Positions 1 to 8,325 are shown, counted from the first letter of the stretch. The stretch: DNA of 13,655 nucleotides from Kalaharituber pfeilii (GCA_015179045.1 WHUZ01000303.1:1-13655), one strand, 5' to 3'. Made by a program: numbers and translations. Notes: a model not told the origin generated them from the sequence alone.

Positions 1-192
1 TAGAACTACTGGTAACCCCTAGTAGTACAGTCAGGATATATAGGAGTATCTATGTATACGGGCTCTTAGTACTGGTTCATGCCAGCTCTTTAGGCATAGC
101 AGGGGTAGGCCAGTTATATGACCTCGTAGCTCACTGCATTTTAGCCCTGCTCTGGGTATGCTCATATACTGCCATGTCATACCATCATGACA
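1..192 (-). repeat. 3' LTR of the TRIM-like element, truncated by window edge
   Basis: On the minus strand it starts TGTCATGATGG at 192, directly after the polypurine tract. The visible 192 bases correspond base for base to 453-644; the last 47 or so lie outside the window. It is less mutated than its partner: several C or G positions here are T or A in the other copy. Confidence 0.75.
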
Positions 193-205
193 TTACTTCC
201 CCCTT
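193..205 (-). other. polypurine tract (PPT) of the TRIM-like element
   Basis: The minus strand reads AAGGGGGAAGTAA immediately before the LTR start TGTCATG. A G-rich purine run touching the 3' LTR is the plus-strand primer site of LTR retrotransposons. Confidence 0.75.
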
Positions 206-380
206 GGTAGAGTACGTCTCAGACTCTCTATCTATTAATCCCTAGCTACCCAATACTACCTTAGGGCTTTAATTTTGTATGCTACTATACTACTTTATAA
301 CTAGCAACCAGCCTGTGGCTATAAGCCATCCAAATCCAAAAGTTGCATGCAGTATCTCATATTCACTACATACAAGGTTT

Positions 381-398
381 GAACTAGTGACTCTACCA
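381..398 (-). other. primer-binding site (PBS) of the TRIM-like element
   Basis: Seven bases after the 5' LTR end the minus strand reads TGGTAGAGTCACTAGTTC. PBSs begin TGG because they pair with the CCA end of a tRNA. The same position and spacing recur in gypsy 1 (3243-3260). I do not name the primer tRNA, because that needs comparison with the host tRNA set. Confidence 0.6.
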
Positions 399-405
399 GT
401 AGTAC

Positions 406-644
406 TGTCATGGGTTACAACTGACCGTCTTGCAAATCATTGTACCAAAAGGTAGAACTACTAGTAACTCCTAATAGTATAGTTTGGATATATAAAAGTA
501 TCTATACATACAGACTTTTGGTACCAGTTCATGCTAGGTCTTCAGGTATAGCAGGGATGGGCCAATTACATGACCTTAAAGCTCACTGCATTTTAGCTCT
601 GCTCTGAGTATGCTCATATACTGCCATATTATACTGTCATAACA
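406..644 (-). repeat. 5' LTR of the TRIM-like element
   Basis: A 239-bp LTR that starts TGTTATGACAG at 644 and ends CATGACA at 406 (minus strand), so the 7-bp ends are inverted repeats apart from one transition. Its 3' half (R/U5, roughly 406-520) matches 3268-3380, the LTR of gypsy 1, while the U3 half does not. It begins exactly where the pol reading of gypsy 1 stops, which marks it as an insertion into that element. Confidence 0.75.
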
Positions 645-1448
645 AATATAAGTTCTGAGGGTTTATAGTTCTTGAATTGTCATACTATATAGTAGACTGA
701 ATAGTGGCTGTTTGCTCTTGTACAGTAGGATCGTATGGTCATAAGGTCAGTACGGCAATAGCTTGCTAGCTTCTTTCTCAGAAAATAGGTCAATATATTC
801 ATAATACTCAGAGAGTACTTGTTCTGTCTAGTTTTTGGCAACTTAGGTAATGGTATCTATAGCATGCAAATTCAGTTGAAATATCTGGTTTATTTTCTTC
901 TAGATAAGGAGTAAGAAGGCAGAGGTGCTAATAGCTGCTATTCTGATAGGGTTCATAGGTAGTCCAGAAGGTTGTAGACTTCCCTAGACAGACTGAAGGT
1001 TATTTGTTATGTTGCAATATTTTTGACAATATTCGGAATCGAATTTCATTAGATAAGAAGTGAAGCAGACTAATATATTATGCAAGCATAGCTAGAGAAG
1101 GCCTAAGACTATAGAGTATTAGAGCTTGGTAATGAAAAATAGGGCAATCTCTATATGGTCCTAAATTATTATAGGTAAACAAGCAATATAAGTAATTTGT
1201 CCAGTAGTAATAGGTCTACCATCAACCACTTCCATATCACGGATAACTTTCAATAGGTATATGAGGATGTTATTCTGTCCAACGAAATCCTGATCTATAA
1301 AGGTATAGCTAGTAGCACTAGTATCAATGAGAGCTTTAGTAGTAATAGACTTTTTATTGATAACTAAGGTAAGTTCTACTACAAACAGTAGCCTATCTTT
1401 TGCTTCTTCCTCCATATTGATTATAGTAGTACTAGATATCCGAAACAT
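645..1448 (-). pseudogene. gypsy 1 pol remnant: retropepsin and start of reverse transcriptase
   Basis: Pol of an LTR retrotransposon, cut off in RT. The first 95 codons are open and hold the aspartic protease: IDTSAT is the active-site triad (family form D-S/T-G-A), followed by VVDGRP and the T-G-x-I-T-Y flap-side motif. After the first TAG the same frame continues with an LGLL-W-L segment and a C..C pair typical of the protease-RT linker, then the pre-RT motif EYYEYIDLFSEKEASKL (about 800-745) and PYDHTI (about 730-710). At least eight stop codons interrupt it, but I see no frameshift. The frame is -1 relative to gag. The reading ends at the TRIM junction, so the polymerase core is absent from this window. 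Non-functional. Confidence 0.8.
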
Positions 1449-1450
1449 AG

Positions 1451-2692
1451 GTGCAGGTGCTTTCTGCCCTCTGCAAGTATTAGTGTCTATATAGAAAGCT
1501 GAACTTTTGCTAGTTTAGTAGTCGATTCAGTAGTGGAGATTGCATTAACTTTTACAGTCTAATTCTCATAGTAAAGAGGGCATTGAATAAAGAGATGATC
1601 CTTCTGACTACAGACAAAACGCGCCCTAGTAGCTTACTACTATTTCTTCTCTTCAGATAAAACTTTATTAGATCAAGTTGCTAATAGATCCATAAGTACA
1701 GTTCCTCCTGAGTTATATGATAGATGAGAGGCTGTGGCAGCAGAAGTGGTACTAGTAGTTCATGGAGTAGTGGTAAAGTGGGAATTATTAGGCTATTGTT
1801 TAGTATTTACCTTAACTTGGACCATTCACTACTCGAGATCGATTGCCAGCTCAGCTACGTCTTTAAAGGTCCTTACTCTTAGATATGAGAGCAGATTGTC
1901 TTGTACTTCAACTAATAACCCTGATTTAAATTACATATGTTTGCTAAACTCTGATAGTTCAACCATACTTACTAATCTTATAAATTCTATATAGTAAGTC
2001 GAAATATCCTTATTTCCTTAATATAGGGTAGTAAGCTTATGACTTACTGTCTCTTATAGATTAGGATCACCAAATGCTCTGTTAAGAATATTGAAGAGGG
2101 CTCTAATAGTTTGTAGGGTCAAAGTTCTGTCTTTAATATATGGTCGCATATGTGAAAGGGCTTTTTCTTTAAAGAGGCCTATAGTATAGATAAGTTTGCT
2201 CTTGTCAGTAGGGAAAAGATCAGAATTCCCTTCAAACTTCAAGCTGACCATATTCTCAAAGGTATCAAGATCCTCTCGTGACCCTCTATATCTCATAGAA
2301 TTAGGGACTTTGGCTGTTTTAGAGAAGGAAGAGGAGGTAGAAGCAGCTGGGACCTCAGCAGTGAGGCAGTTAACTATCTTATTTGCTCGATAGAGTTGTA
2401 TATGGATGTCGTTAAACTGCTCCTGGAAGATGGTATATTGTCTGAGAAGGTCTTACTGTTGTTAAGAGAATACCTGATTTTCTTCATGGAGATTCTTGAT
2501 ATGCTACTTAAGAGTAGTGCCATATTCGTTTATAGTGTTAAACAAATTGATAGCCTCCACTTGGTGCATATGATACTCAGCTTCATTAGCTAGTATAGGT
2601 TTTGCTTGCCAGACTTGTATCTGATGATTAAAGGTCATTTCTGAGGTCTCTGAGGTTTCTGAAATAGAGAGTAGAGTGTCAGAAGAAGCCAT
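1451..2692 (-). pseudogene. gypsy 1 gag (capsid and nucleocapsid), RIP-type stops
   Basis: Gag is the structural protein that forms the virus-like particle. ATG at 2692 (MASSDTLLS) opens a frame of about 414 codons that persists to the pol overlap despite about a dozen TAG/TAA/TGA codons. A Gln/Leu-rich stretch likely to form a coiled coil (about 2500-2380) is followed by the Ty3/gypsy capsid core: YRGSREDLDTFENMV, SDLFPTDKSKLIYTIGLFK and AFGDPN (2296-2054). A CCHC zinc knuckle at 1580-1621 reads R-x2-C-x4-H-x4-C, so the first cysteine is lost (TGC to CGC, not a RIP-direction change). The start is chosen because no in-frame capsid-like sequence lies upstream and the leader there is repetitive. 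Non-functional. Confidence 0.78.
1580..1621 (-). other. degenerate CCHC zinc knuckle in gypsy 1 gag
   Basis: The minus-strand reading RFVCSQKDHLFIQCP keeps C-x4-H-x4-C, with Arg where the first Cys should be. This nucleocapsid motif normally binds element RNA and fixes the end of gag before protease. Confidence 0.7.
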
Positions 2693-2795
2693 ATTAATGT
2701 ATCAGTTAGTGGGTAATAATCTGTTATAATATTACAAGTGGGCTGTCTAGATGACTAAGGGATACATTCTAGTAGATTCTAGTAATTTCAAAAGT

Positions 2796-2867
2796 ATCAA
2801 GATTCAGGAGTTTAGAGGTATTATAGTTTAGAAGTTAAGAAGTATCATAGTTCAGGAGTTTGGAGAT
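2796..2867. repeat. 24-bp minisatellite, three units, in gypsy 1 leader
   Basis: Three adjacent 24-base units start at 2796, 2820 and 2844, each with the pattern ATYAWRRTTYAGRAGTTWRG followed by 4 variable bases. Differences between units are mainly transitions. The preceding 20 bases may be a decayed fourth unit. It is non-coding and lies about 100 bp before the gag start. Confidence 0.7.
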
Positions 2868-3242
2868 GTTATGGACTCAAGTCAAGCAGATCATTGATTA
2901 ATAAGACAACAGATGAGGAAGAAAGAACTATTTACAAGGTAGCCATATTGAGCTCTTATATATATGGTGGGCCCTGTGGCTAAGAAGCAAAGATATGGTA
3001 GTGAAACATAGAATTTTTACAATAAGGATACATAACAAGAACATATAGTGAAAGCAAACTTTTTACATCTAGCAGACAATCAATAACTGACCTCTCTTAG
3101 TAGTTCGGTAGCTGGCTTATTATAGAAGTTCAGCAATCGAGTGGTAGCCAGTTGGTAGCCAGTAACCGTTACTCTGAGTGCAGTGATGCAGGCATCGGGT
3201 CCTAACATCTATAGTATTTGACATTTACTATAGGCAAGGTTT

Positions 3243-3260
3243 GAATTAGCAACCTAACTA
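3243..3260 (-). other. primer-binding site of gypsy 1
   Basis: The minus strand reads TAGTTAGGTTGCTAATTC seven bases after the LTR end, the same spacing as in the TRIM. The initial TGG has become TAG, a RIP-type G-to-A change. The following TTCAAACCTTG block is also shared with the TRIM. Confidence 0.55.
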
Positions 3261-3267
3261 ATAGTAC

Positions 3268-3488
3268 TGTTACAGGTTGCAACCGACTATCTTGCAAACT
3301 ATTGTATTAAAAGGTAGAACTACTGGTACCACCTAGTAGTATTGTCAGTATATATAGAAGTATCTGTACAGACTAGTCAGTAACTTAGTTATATTTGCAT
3401 ATGTAGTTGAGGATCTTGGCTCCCTTAGATGTCTACATGTACTAGTAATTAGCTTCCCTCTGCTATCATATCATGTTAAGCTATAACA
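3268..3488 (-). repeat. 5' LTR of gypsy 1
   Basis: A 221-bp LTR from TGTTATAG (3488) to CTGTAACA (3268) on the minus strand, with TGTTA/TAACA terminal inverted repeats. The R/U5 half (3268 to about 3380) is clearly homologous to the TRIM LTR, whereas the U3 half is not alignable by eye. A TATATATA stretch at about 3350-3358 is the likely promoter element. It abuts the partial TIR repeat at 3489 without spacer. Confidence 0.65.
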
Positions 3489-3653
3489 AGTAGTAGTTAT
3501 ATATTATTATACTGACTCAGTTATGCTATATATACAACTTATATCAGCTCACTTAGTAGCTGAGTCAGGTACGTTGTATAGTATAACAAACTGACTCAAA
3601 ACCCAACTCACTCAGAAAAACTAACTCATAACTTACACAGAGTGTGAATACTA
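3489..3653 (+). repeat. partial, heavily mutated copy of the 321-bp MITE-like repeat
   Basis: It aligns along its whole length to about 10285-10447 (shared blocks include TTATATATTAT, ATATATACAACT, CAGCTCACT and AACTCACTCAGAAAA). Its right end TGTGAATACTA is the TIR TGCGAATGCTA with two RIP-direction changes. The left half is missing because the LTR of gypsy 1 starts at 3488. It has one copy of the 73-bp internal unit, not two. Confidence 0.75.
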
Positions 3654-3871
3654 CTCTATATAGGTATTAATAATAAGGACTATGCTTTACATGCCTCTAC
3701 TTTAAGCCCTAAACTTACTACTATATATACTCTATAAATGCTTAAAGAAAGTATTCTAATAGACCTCTCTACTACTTAAGCTCAGGTCTAGGTTAGTAAG
3801 AAATAAGGATCTCTCTTTAATAATAAGAAAAAGAGGTAATAAGAAAATAACTTATATATATACTATACATA

Positions 3872-4888
3872 ATCTAGCTACTGAGCTACCCACTGCTCTT
3901 TATACAAGAGTTAGATAATTAGGATTACTAATACTAACCTTAGTTTACCTACTAATACCACCCTTCTATATATCTCTAAGCCAATAAACTAATGCTCTCT
4001 TTAGTTCATAATAGCTAACTAAAGAATACTAGAATACTATCTAGTACTATCTACTCTAAATATATCTCTATTTCTGTTTCTGCTTCTACTATTATTTCTG
4101 CTTCTATTTCTGCTTCTGCTTCTATTTCTACTTCTTTCTCTACCTTTATTTTATATTTTGTTAATTATTTCTATCTTTTAAAGGAAGTTTATATAAAGAA
4201 AATTAAGAATAAGGTAATAGGTACTTTAAAGAAGACTAAAAAGAGAAGGAATTGAAGAAACTATTTTTATTATTTTATTTTGTCTATTTCAGTTTCTGAA
4301 AACCTAGGAGGGAAAGACTCTTTAATTTTGTCTTATATTATTAATAATTCTATGAAATCTATATATATGATAGACTCCAATACTATATTACAGTTTATTA
4401 ATCAAGACTTTACTATAAACTTGAATCTGTCTATGACTTTAAAACCTAAACCTAAGAAGCTAATAGTAGTAGATAATAGAACCACTATCACCAGAAATAT
4501 TATATATACTTGCACTCTAAAGCTTATTATAGACTAATATAAGAAACAACTCACTTTTTAAGTGACTAAACTTAATAGATGAAATATAATATTTAGAAGA
4601 ACCTAGCTATATTAGCATAACCTAGTTATCAATTAGGAACAGAATACAATTCAGCTTACCTCTGACTACTATTAAGCCTATTATTTACCAGTTCAATGAT
4701 ATACTACCTCCTCAAAGCCTATCTAATATAAGATAGCTATGATATTATGAGCTACCTTCAAGATAGCCTCTTCATAATTAAGAAGCTAGATCTATATTAT
4801 TGCTACTGCTCTTGTTTATGAAACTAGTAATAAGTCTATCTCTGAGCTTATACTTTTAGAATACTATAACTTTCTATCTCTCTTTAAT
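3872..4888 (+). pseudogene. gypsy 2 gag tail, Ser-rich linker, protease and pre-RT segment
   Basis: One frame carries a degenerate gag C-terminus, a Ser/Ala/Ile-rich linker (4060-4146), a Lys-rich stretch (about 4175-4260) and the aspartic protease in an 86-codon open segment (4280-4537). The protease motif is MIDSNTI, so the catalytic Asp is kept but the following Gly is Asn. VVDNRTTITRN is the counterpart of VVDGRP in gypsy 1. The frame continues through LGxPWL-linker-like sequence to LEYYNFLSLFN (4856-4888), the segment that precedes RT in this family. Stops are TAG/TAA/TGA throughout. The nominal start at 4280 is a TTG inside the frame, not a true start codon. Upstream of about 3870 I cannot recognise capsid sequence. 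Confidence 0.7.
4060..4146 (+). repeat. TTCTRY-type hexanucleotide repeat coding for a Ser-rich linker
   Basis: Imperfect repeats of TTCTGC, TTCTAT and TTCTAC, translating as alternating Ser with Ala, Ile, Val or Thr in the frame of the protease. It probably reflects an original Ser/Ala-rich hinge between nucleocapsid and protease, now biased by GCT/ACT to ATT changes. Confidence 0.7.
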
Positions 4889-4898
4889 AAAAAAAAAA
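4889..4898 (+). other. A10 run at a deletion junction in RT
   Basis: Before the run, frame 2 reads the end of the pre-RT motif (FLSLFN-KKK). After it, frame 3 reads KKKDSSL, the counterpart of the KKxDGSLR motif that lies well inside RT. The sequence normally between these points, roughly 70 codons in this family, is absent. The A run matches the Lys codons on both sides, so slippage or recombination between two A-rich stretches is the likely cause. Confidence 0.6.
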
Positions 4899-6056
4899 GA
4901 TAGCTCTCTTTAGCTATATATTAATTACTAGGTACTCAATAATATTACCAAGAAAAATTGATATCTTCTATCTAGAATTAAGGAAACCTTGAACTAGATT
5001 TAAGAGATACATATCTTTACTTGACTAGACCTCAACTCTACCTTTAATCTTATTCATATTAAAAAAGGAAATAAATAGAAGATAATATTTCAAACTCAAT
5101 ATAGTCTATATAAATTATTTATTATACCCTTTGGATTAACCAATACTACTACCACTTGTCAAAGATTTATCAATGATACCCTTAGAGAATGCTTAGATAT
5201 CTTTTGCTGTATTTACTTAAATAATATTTTGATTTACTTTAAGAACAGGAAAGAAGATAAAGATTAAGTACAGAAGATTCTAGCAATACTATAGGAAGCT
5301 GAATTATTTATTAAGCTCAAAAAGTATAACTTTTTTACCTCTGAAACTTACTTCCTTGAATTTATTATCTAAGAATATAGAGTAAAGATAGACTCTACTA
5401 AAGTATATACTATAATAGAATAAAAAATATTAAATTCAGTAAAGAATCTATAATACTTTCTTAACTTCATAAGCTTCTACAAAAGATTCATCTACTAGTA
5501 CTCTATAATCTGTCAACTCTTCTTTAATCTGCTGAGAAAAACAACTAAGTTTAAATAGAATAAGAAATATAGCTAGGTATTTAAGAAACTAAAGGAAGTC
5601 TTCACCTCTATACCCATACTACAATACTTTGAATCTAAACTAGAAATAATTCTGGAAACTGATGCCTCTAACTATACTATATCTAAAATTCTATTACAAA
5701 AATTCTCTAAGGATAGTAAGATAATACTACAACTAGTTGCCTTTATAAGTAAAAAAATATTACTAGTAGAAAACAACTATAGAATTAGAGATAAGAAACT
5801 ATTGGCTATTGTACAGATAGTCAACAAGTAGTATATATATTTATATGTACTACTATAGCTATTTACTATCATTACTAACTACTATAAGCTAGAAATATTT
5901 AGGTTCAAGACTTTATTAAACTGCCATCAAGCTCGTTAGGCTAATGAACTAACCCAATATGATATTATAATTATATTTCATCTTAGAAAAAAGAATAAGA
6001 AGACTGATATACTTATAAAATAATCTGGAAATCTTTCTAAGAAGGGAGATAATTAT
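4896..6056 (+). pseudogene. gypsy 2 reverse transcriptase and RNase H remnant
   Basis: It copies element RNA into DNA and removes the RNA strand. A single frame with many TAG/TAA stops shows KKKDSSL and LNNITKKN (template-grip region, from 4896), IPFGLTNTTTTCQ (about 5124-5162) and the polymerase box at 5214-5225, which reads YLNN in place of YLDD; both catalytic Asp are Asn, so RT is dead. The thumb region follows (LQYFLNFISFYKRFI, about 5445). RNase H begins with ETDASNY (catalytic Asp at 5661-5663 kept) and continues with NYRIRDKKLLAIV, where the usual Glu of DKELLA is Lys. No frameshift is seen within this segment. Confidence 0.82.
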
Positions 6057-6625
6057 GTTAGGCTAATATAAGAAGTTATTCTAAGTAAAAAATTCTCCTT
6101 AAATACTCTAGTAAGTAGCTATAAAACTGAGATTCAGACCCTAACCTAGACAGACTCTTTAGCCTAGAACATATAAAAGATACTAGATAGAAGAGAAAAA
6201 TATTATCCTAAGATCCTATTAAGAGAATGTATTTTTAAAGATAGCCTTTTATATATCTACAGACTGGTATATATTCCTAATAACTATAAATTATAAGCTA
6301 AAATCATTTATTTCTATTATGATTACCTAGCAGCCAGGTACTCAGGACAAGTCTAAGGCTCAACTTATAAAATCCTATCATGAAACTACTATTAGCTAGG
6401 TATAGCTAAAATAATTACCTACTATATTCAGAACTGTGATACATATACTTACATCAAACTTGTCTGCTATACACTCTATAAACTTCTGAAACTATTAGAA
6501 ATACCTACTTGGATATGAAACTTCTTATTAATGGACTTTATTACTAGGCTACTTAAATCAAATAGAAAAAATACAATCCTAGTTGTTATAAACCACCTTA
6601 CCAAAATGGTATACTATATCCCTAC
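6057..6625 (+). pseudogene. gypsy 2 integrase, N-terminal part, before solo-LTR insertion
   Basis: It would insert element cDNA into the genome. The zinc-binding HHCC domain is recognisable at about 6300-6450 (YYDYLAARYSG and NCDTYTYIK), with the two His and the second Cys replaced by Tyr, all CAY/TGY to TAY changes. The catalytic core begins with MDFI (first catalytic Asp at 6534-6536) and runs on as VVINHLTKMVYYIPT to 6625, where the solo LTR splits it. It is in the same frame as RT. Confidence 0.8.
6621..6625. other. target-site duplication CCTAC, left copy
   Basis: CCTAC directly before the LTR start TGTTATG and repeated directly after its end at 7264-7268. A five-base duplication is the normal length for Ty3/gypsy or copia integrases. 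Confidence 0.85.
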
Positions 6626-7263
6626 TGTTATGGGGTACGTTGGGGGTAAGCCGTTTACTAAATAACTAAGTGCAATATGAAATATAATTAAATATAAGTC
6701 ACGGAAAATAAAGTAGTTAAGGTAGTAAGAAAGCTTTATATTTGTTAGGGTTGAGTTCCGGGTCCTTGCCCTTCTAACTCCGGTGGGTCAGGCTTCTATT
6801 TATATAAAATGTAGTTCTTCAAAGCTGTTAACAAATTCAGCTTGAATGGATTCTGGGGATCAAGCCAGACCCTGAAAAAAGCCAAGTAACAGCCTTTCTT
6901 TTTGACCAACCCTTACAATAAATTCTAGAACAACAGATACGAGAACTTGAAACCTCTAATGCAAGCCTCTATCTAAAAATACCATCATAACTCCGATCCC
7001 TATGCAAAGATCGATGATATAAGAAAATAAGAAAAGGTTATCGTATAATGAATAGTACAACAGGAGCTGCCGGAAGAGTTAGTAACCAAGATTGCTAATC
7101 TTAGTAGTTACTTACTTCTTAACCGAAGAAGTTCCACTACCATAGACCTGACTAGTATTAGGTTAGCTAAACTTCCGACTGGTAGGCTTTATAGTTGGTA
7201 GTACCTTTTGACGACACTTAAACAAGATAGTGTTATAGCATGAGAACAATTATGCCTGTAACA
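6626..7263 (+). mobile_element. solo LTR (638 bp) inserted in gypsy 2 integrase
   Basis: It starts TGTTATGGGG and ends GCCTGTAACA, with TGTTA/TAACA inverted ends and a perfect 5-bp duplication on both sides. There is no internal region, so it is the product of recombination between the two LTRs of a full element. Its composition is closer to balanced than the surrounding gypsy sequence, with runs such as GTTCCGGGTCCTTGCCC, which points to weaker RIP and a later insertion. A TATA-like box on the plus strand (6801-6809) suggests the orientation. It is not similar by eye to the other LTRs of the window. Confidence 0.85.
6801..6809 (+). promoter_or_regulatory. putative TATA box of the solo LTR
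   Basis: TATATAAAA about 175 bp inside the LTR, preceded by a GC-richer stretch. The position suits a U3 promoter, and it is assigned by motif only. Confidence 0.4.
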
Positions 7264-7268
7264 CCTAC
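7264..7268. other. target-site duplication CCTAC, right copy
   Basis: Directly follows the LTR end TAACA and matches 6621-6625 exactly. Confidence 0.85.
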
Positions 7269-8241
7269 TCACTCTAATATTAACTCTAAGAATATAGTCT
7301 AGTTATTTTTTAACTACATTTTCAAGTTATATAGGTTACTTAGATCTATTGTTTCTAATAGGAGAACTTAGTTTACTTTCAAATTTTCTAGAACCTTCTG
7401 CAAGCTTCTTAGTATCTGGTAAAAAGGTTCTACTAGCTTCTACCCTTAGACTAATAGTTAGATAGAATGAGTTAATACAATTCTTAAATAATATTTATGA
7501 GAATACTATAACTATTAATAAGATAATTAGTTTGAACTTATCATCTTAACTTAGTTTATATATAACAATATCCTATCCTCTACTACTAAAGTAACTCTAT
7601 TCTTTGCCAATTTTAGCTACTACCTCTACTATACTATACTAGCCAGGCTGGATATTAAACTGCCTAATTCCATAATTCTATAAGACTATGCTAATTACTT
7701 GTAATTACTTGAAGAGTACCTGTATGCTAAGATTAAGTAGATATAAGTAATATAGATAGAAAATTCTAACCTATATTAACTCCCTACATCTAAGTATAAT
7801 ATTGAAGATAAGGTATGGCTCCTATAGCGAAATCTGCATACAACCCAATCTTTTAGAATGGTTAATTATAAGAAACTAGGGAAATTTGAGATTTAAGAAA
7901 AAATCTTTTTTTATACCTATAGACTCAAGCTTTCTGCCTTTATAAAGATACACTTAGTTTTTCATACCTCTTTACTTGAACCCATTACTATGGACCCTCT
8001 TCCTAGCCAAATATCTTCTTTACTACCTTCTGTTATTATTAAAGAAGAAAAAAAGTATAAAATCGAAAAAATCTTAGACTCTCAGAAATACTACAATAAA
8101 CTTAAGTACCTTATTCATTGGCTTAGTTATAACTAGCCCACCTAGGAATCTGCTAAGCTATGTACCAATGCTCTACTACTAGTCTAATATTTCTACAACT
8201 CCTACTCCTCAAAACTAAGACCCTATACTCTACTAAAATGA
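7269..8241 (+). pseudogene. gypsy 2 integrase C-terminal part with chromodomain
   Basis: It resumes the catalytic core interrupted at 6625. The frame here is what one expects after adding 643 bases (LTR plus one duplication). SIVSNRRT holds the second catalytic position as Asn (7357-7359, normally Asp) and the third, Glu, is at 7465-7467; the spacing is exactly D-x35-E. Further on come DKVWL (about 7807), the GPY/F-like segment KLGKFEI (about 7873) and a chromodomain at about 8056-8215 (YKIEKILDS, LKYLIHWLSY, then the TWEPA-like TQES region with stops). The chromodomain marks the chromovirus lineage, in which it guides integration toward modified histones. The frame ends in TGA at 8239-8241 or originally ran into the polypurine tract. 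Confidence 0.82.
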
Positions 8242-8325
8242 GTACAACTAGGACTGACCCTATTATTATTTAATAATAATAATAAGTAGCAACCTAACTT
8301 TGAGAATTACTAGAGCTCTCTCTTT

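Larger units (their letters stand above)
1..644 (-). mobile_element. TRIM-like miniature LTR retrotransposon (left end outside window)
   Basis: Read on the minus strand the order is LTR (644 to 406), a 7-nt gap, primer-binding site (398 to 381), about 175 bp of non-coding sequence, polypurine tract (205 to 193), then a second LTR (192 to 1, cut by the window edge). The two LTRs align at a constant offset of 452 bases without net gaps, at roughly 80% identity by eye with mostly C/T and G/A differences. LTR ends are the inverted pair TGTYATG and CATGACA. With a 239-bp LTR the whole element would be about 690 bp. No reading frame lies inside, so it would depend on proteins from another element. 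The size and parts match terminal-repeat retrotransposons in miniature (TRIM). An internally deleted gypsy copy is the alternative. The right flank AATAT (645-649) is the expected target duplication; its partner is off-window. Confidence 0.72.
2693..3267 (-). other. untranslated leader of gypsy 1
   Basis: About 575 bp between the 5' LTR end and the gag ATG with no credible reading frame. It contains the PBS, a duplicated 12-mer (GGTAGCCAGTTG/GGTAGCCAGTAA on the plus strand, about 3142-3165), a TATATATAAG box at about 2957-2966 and a 24-bp tandem array near gag. The first 60 or so bases after the PBS resemble the inner region of the TRIM. The TATA-like box could mean the true LTR is longer (see rejected item at 2867). 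Confidence 0.5.
645..3488 (-). mobile_element. Ty3/gypsy retrotransposon 1, degenerate, 3' part outside window
   Basis: In minus-strand order: 5' LTR (3488-3268), PBS, leader, gag (start at 2692), protease (about 1448-1161), the protease-RT linker, and the first part of RT, which breaks off at 645 where the TRIM begins. The rest of pol and the 3' LTR should lie left of the window. Reading frames are kept over long distances and are broken almost only by TAG, TAA or TGA at places where the family has Gln, Arg or Trp. That fits RIP, not indel decay. The expected 5-bp target duplication next to the 5' LTR is AGTAG (3489-3493). Confidence 0.8.

Noticed and set aside
361..460. tRNA-like sequence on the minus strand (A-box-like TTTGGTACAATGATTTG, B-box-like GTTCAAACC), suggesting a tRNA gene or SINE head, with a second copy at 3226-3320
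   Set aside because: The segment is better explained as LTR U5 plus PBS: it contains the LTR end CATGACA and a TGG start of a PBS, it is preceded by an LTR, and no acceptor or anticodon stem can be closed.
1734..2593. Plus-strand open frames of 65-86 codons at 1734-1994, 2196-2393 and 2396-2593
   Set aside because: They lie antisense to the gag of gypsy 1, show no motif, and exist because RIP stops are distributed on the coding strand.
2867..2873. TGTTATG on the plus strand as the inner border of a 622-bp LTR (2867-3488) of gypsy 1
   Set aside because: It would pair as an inverted end with 3482-3488, and a TATA-like box lies inside, but no TGG-type PBS follows it, whereas a border at 3268 has PBS spacing and homology shared with the TRIM. 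Kept only as a possible alternative.
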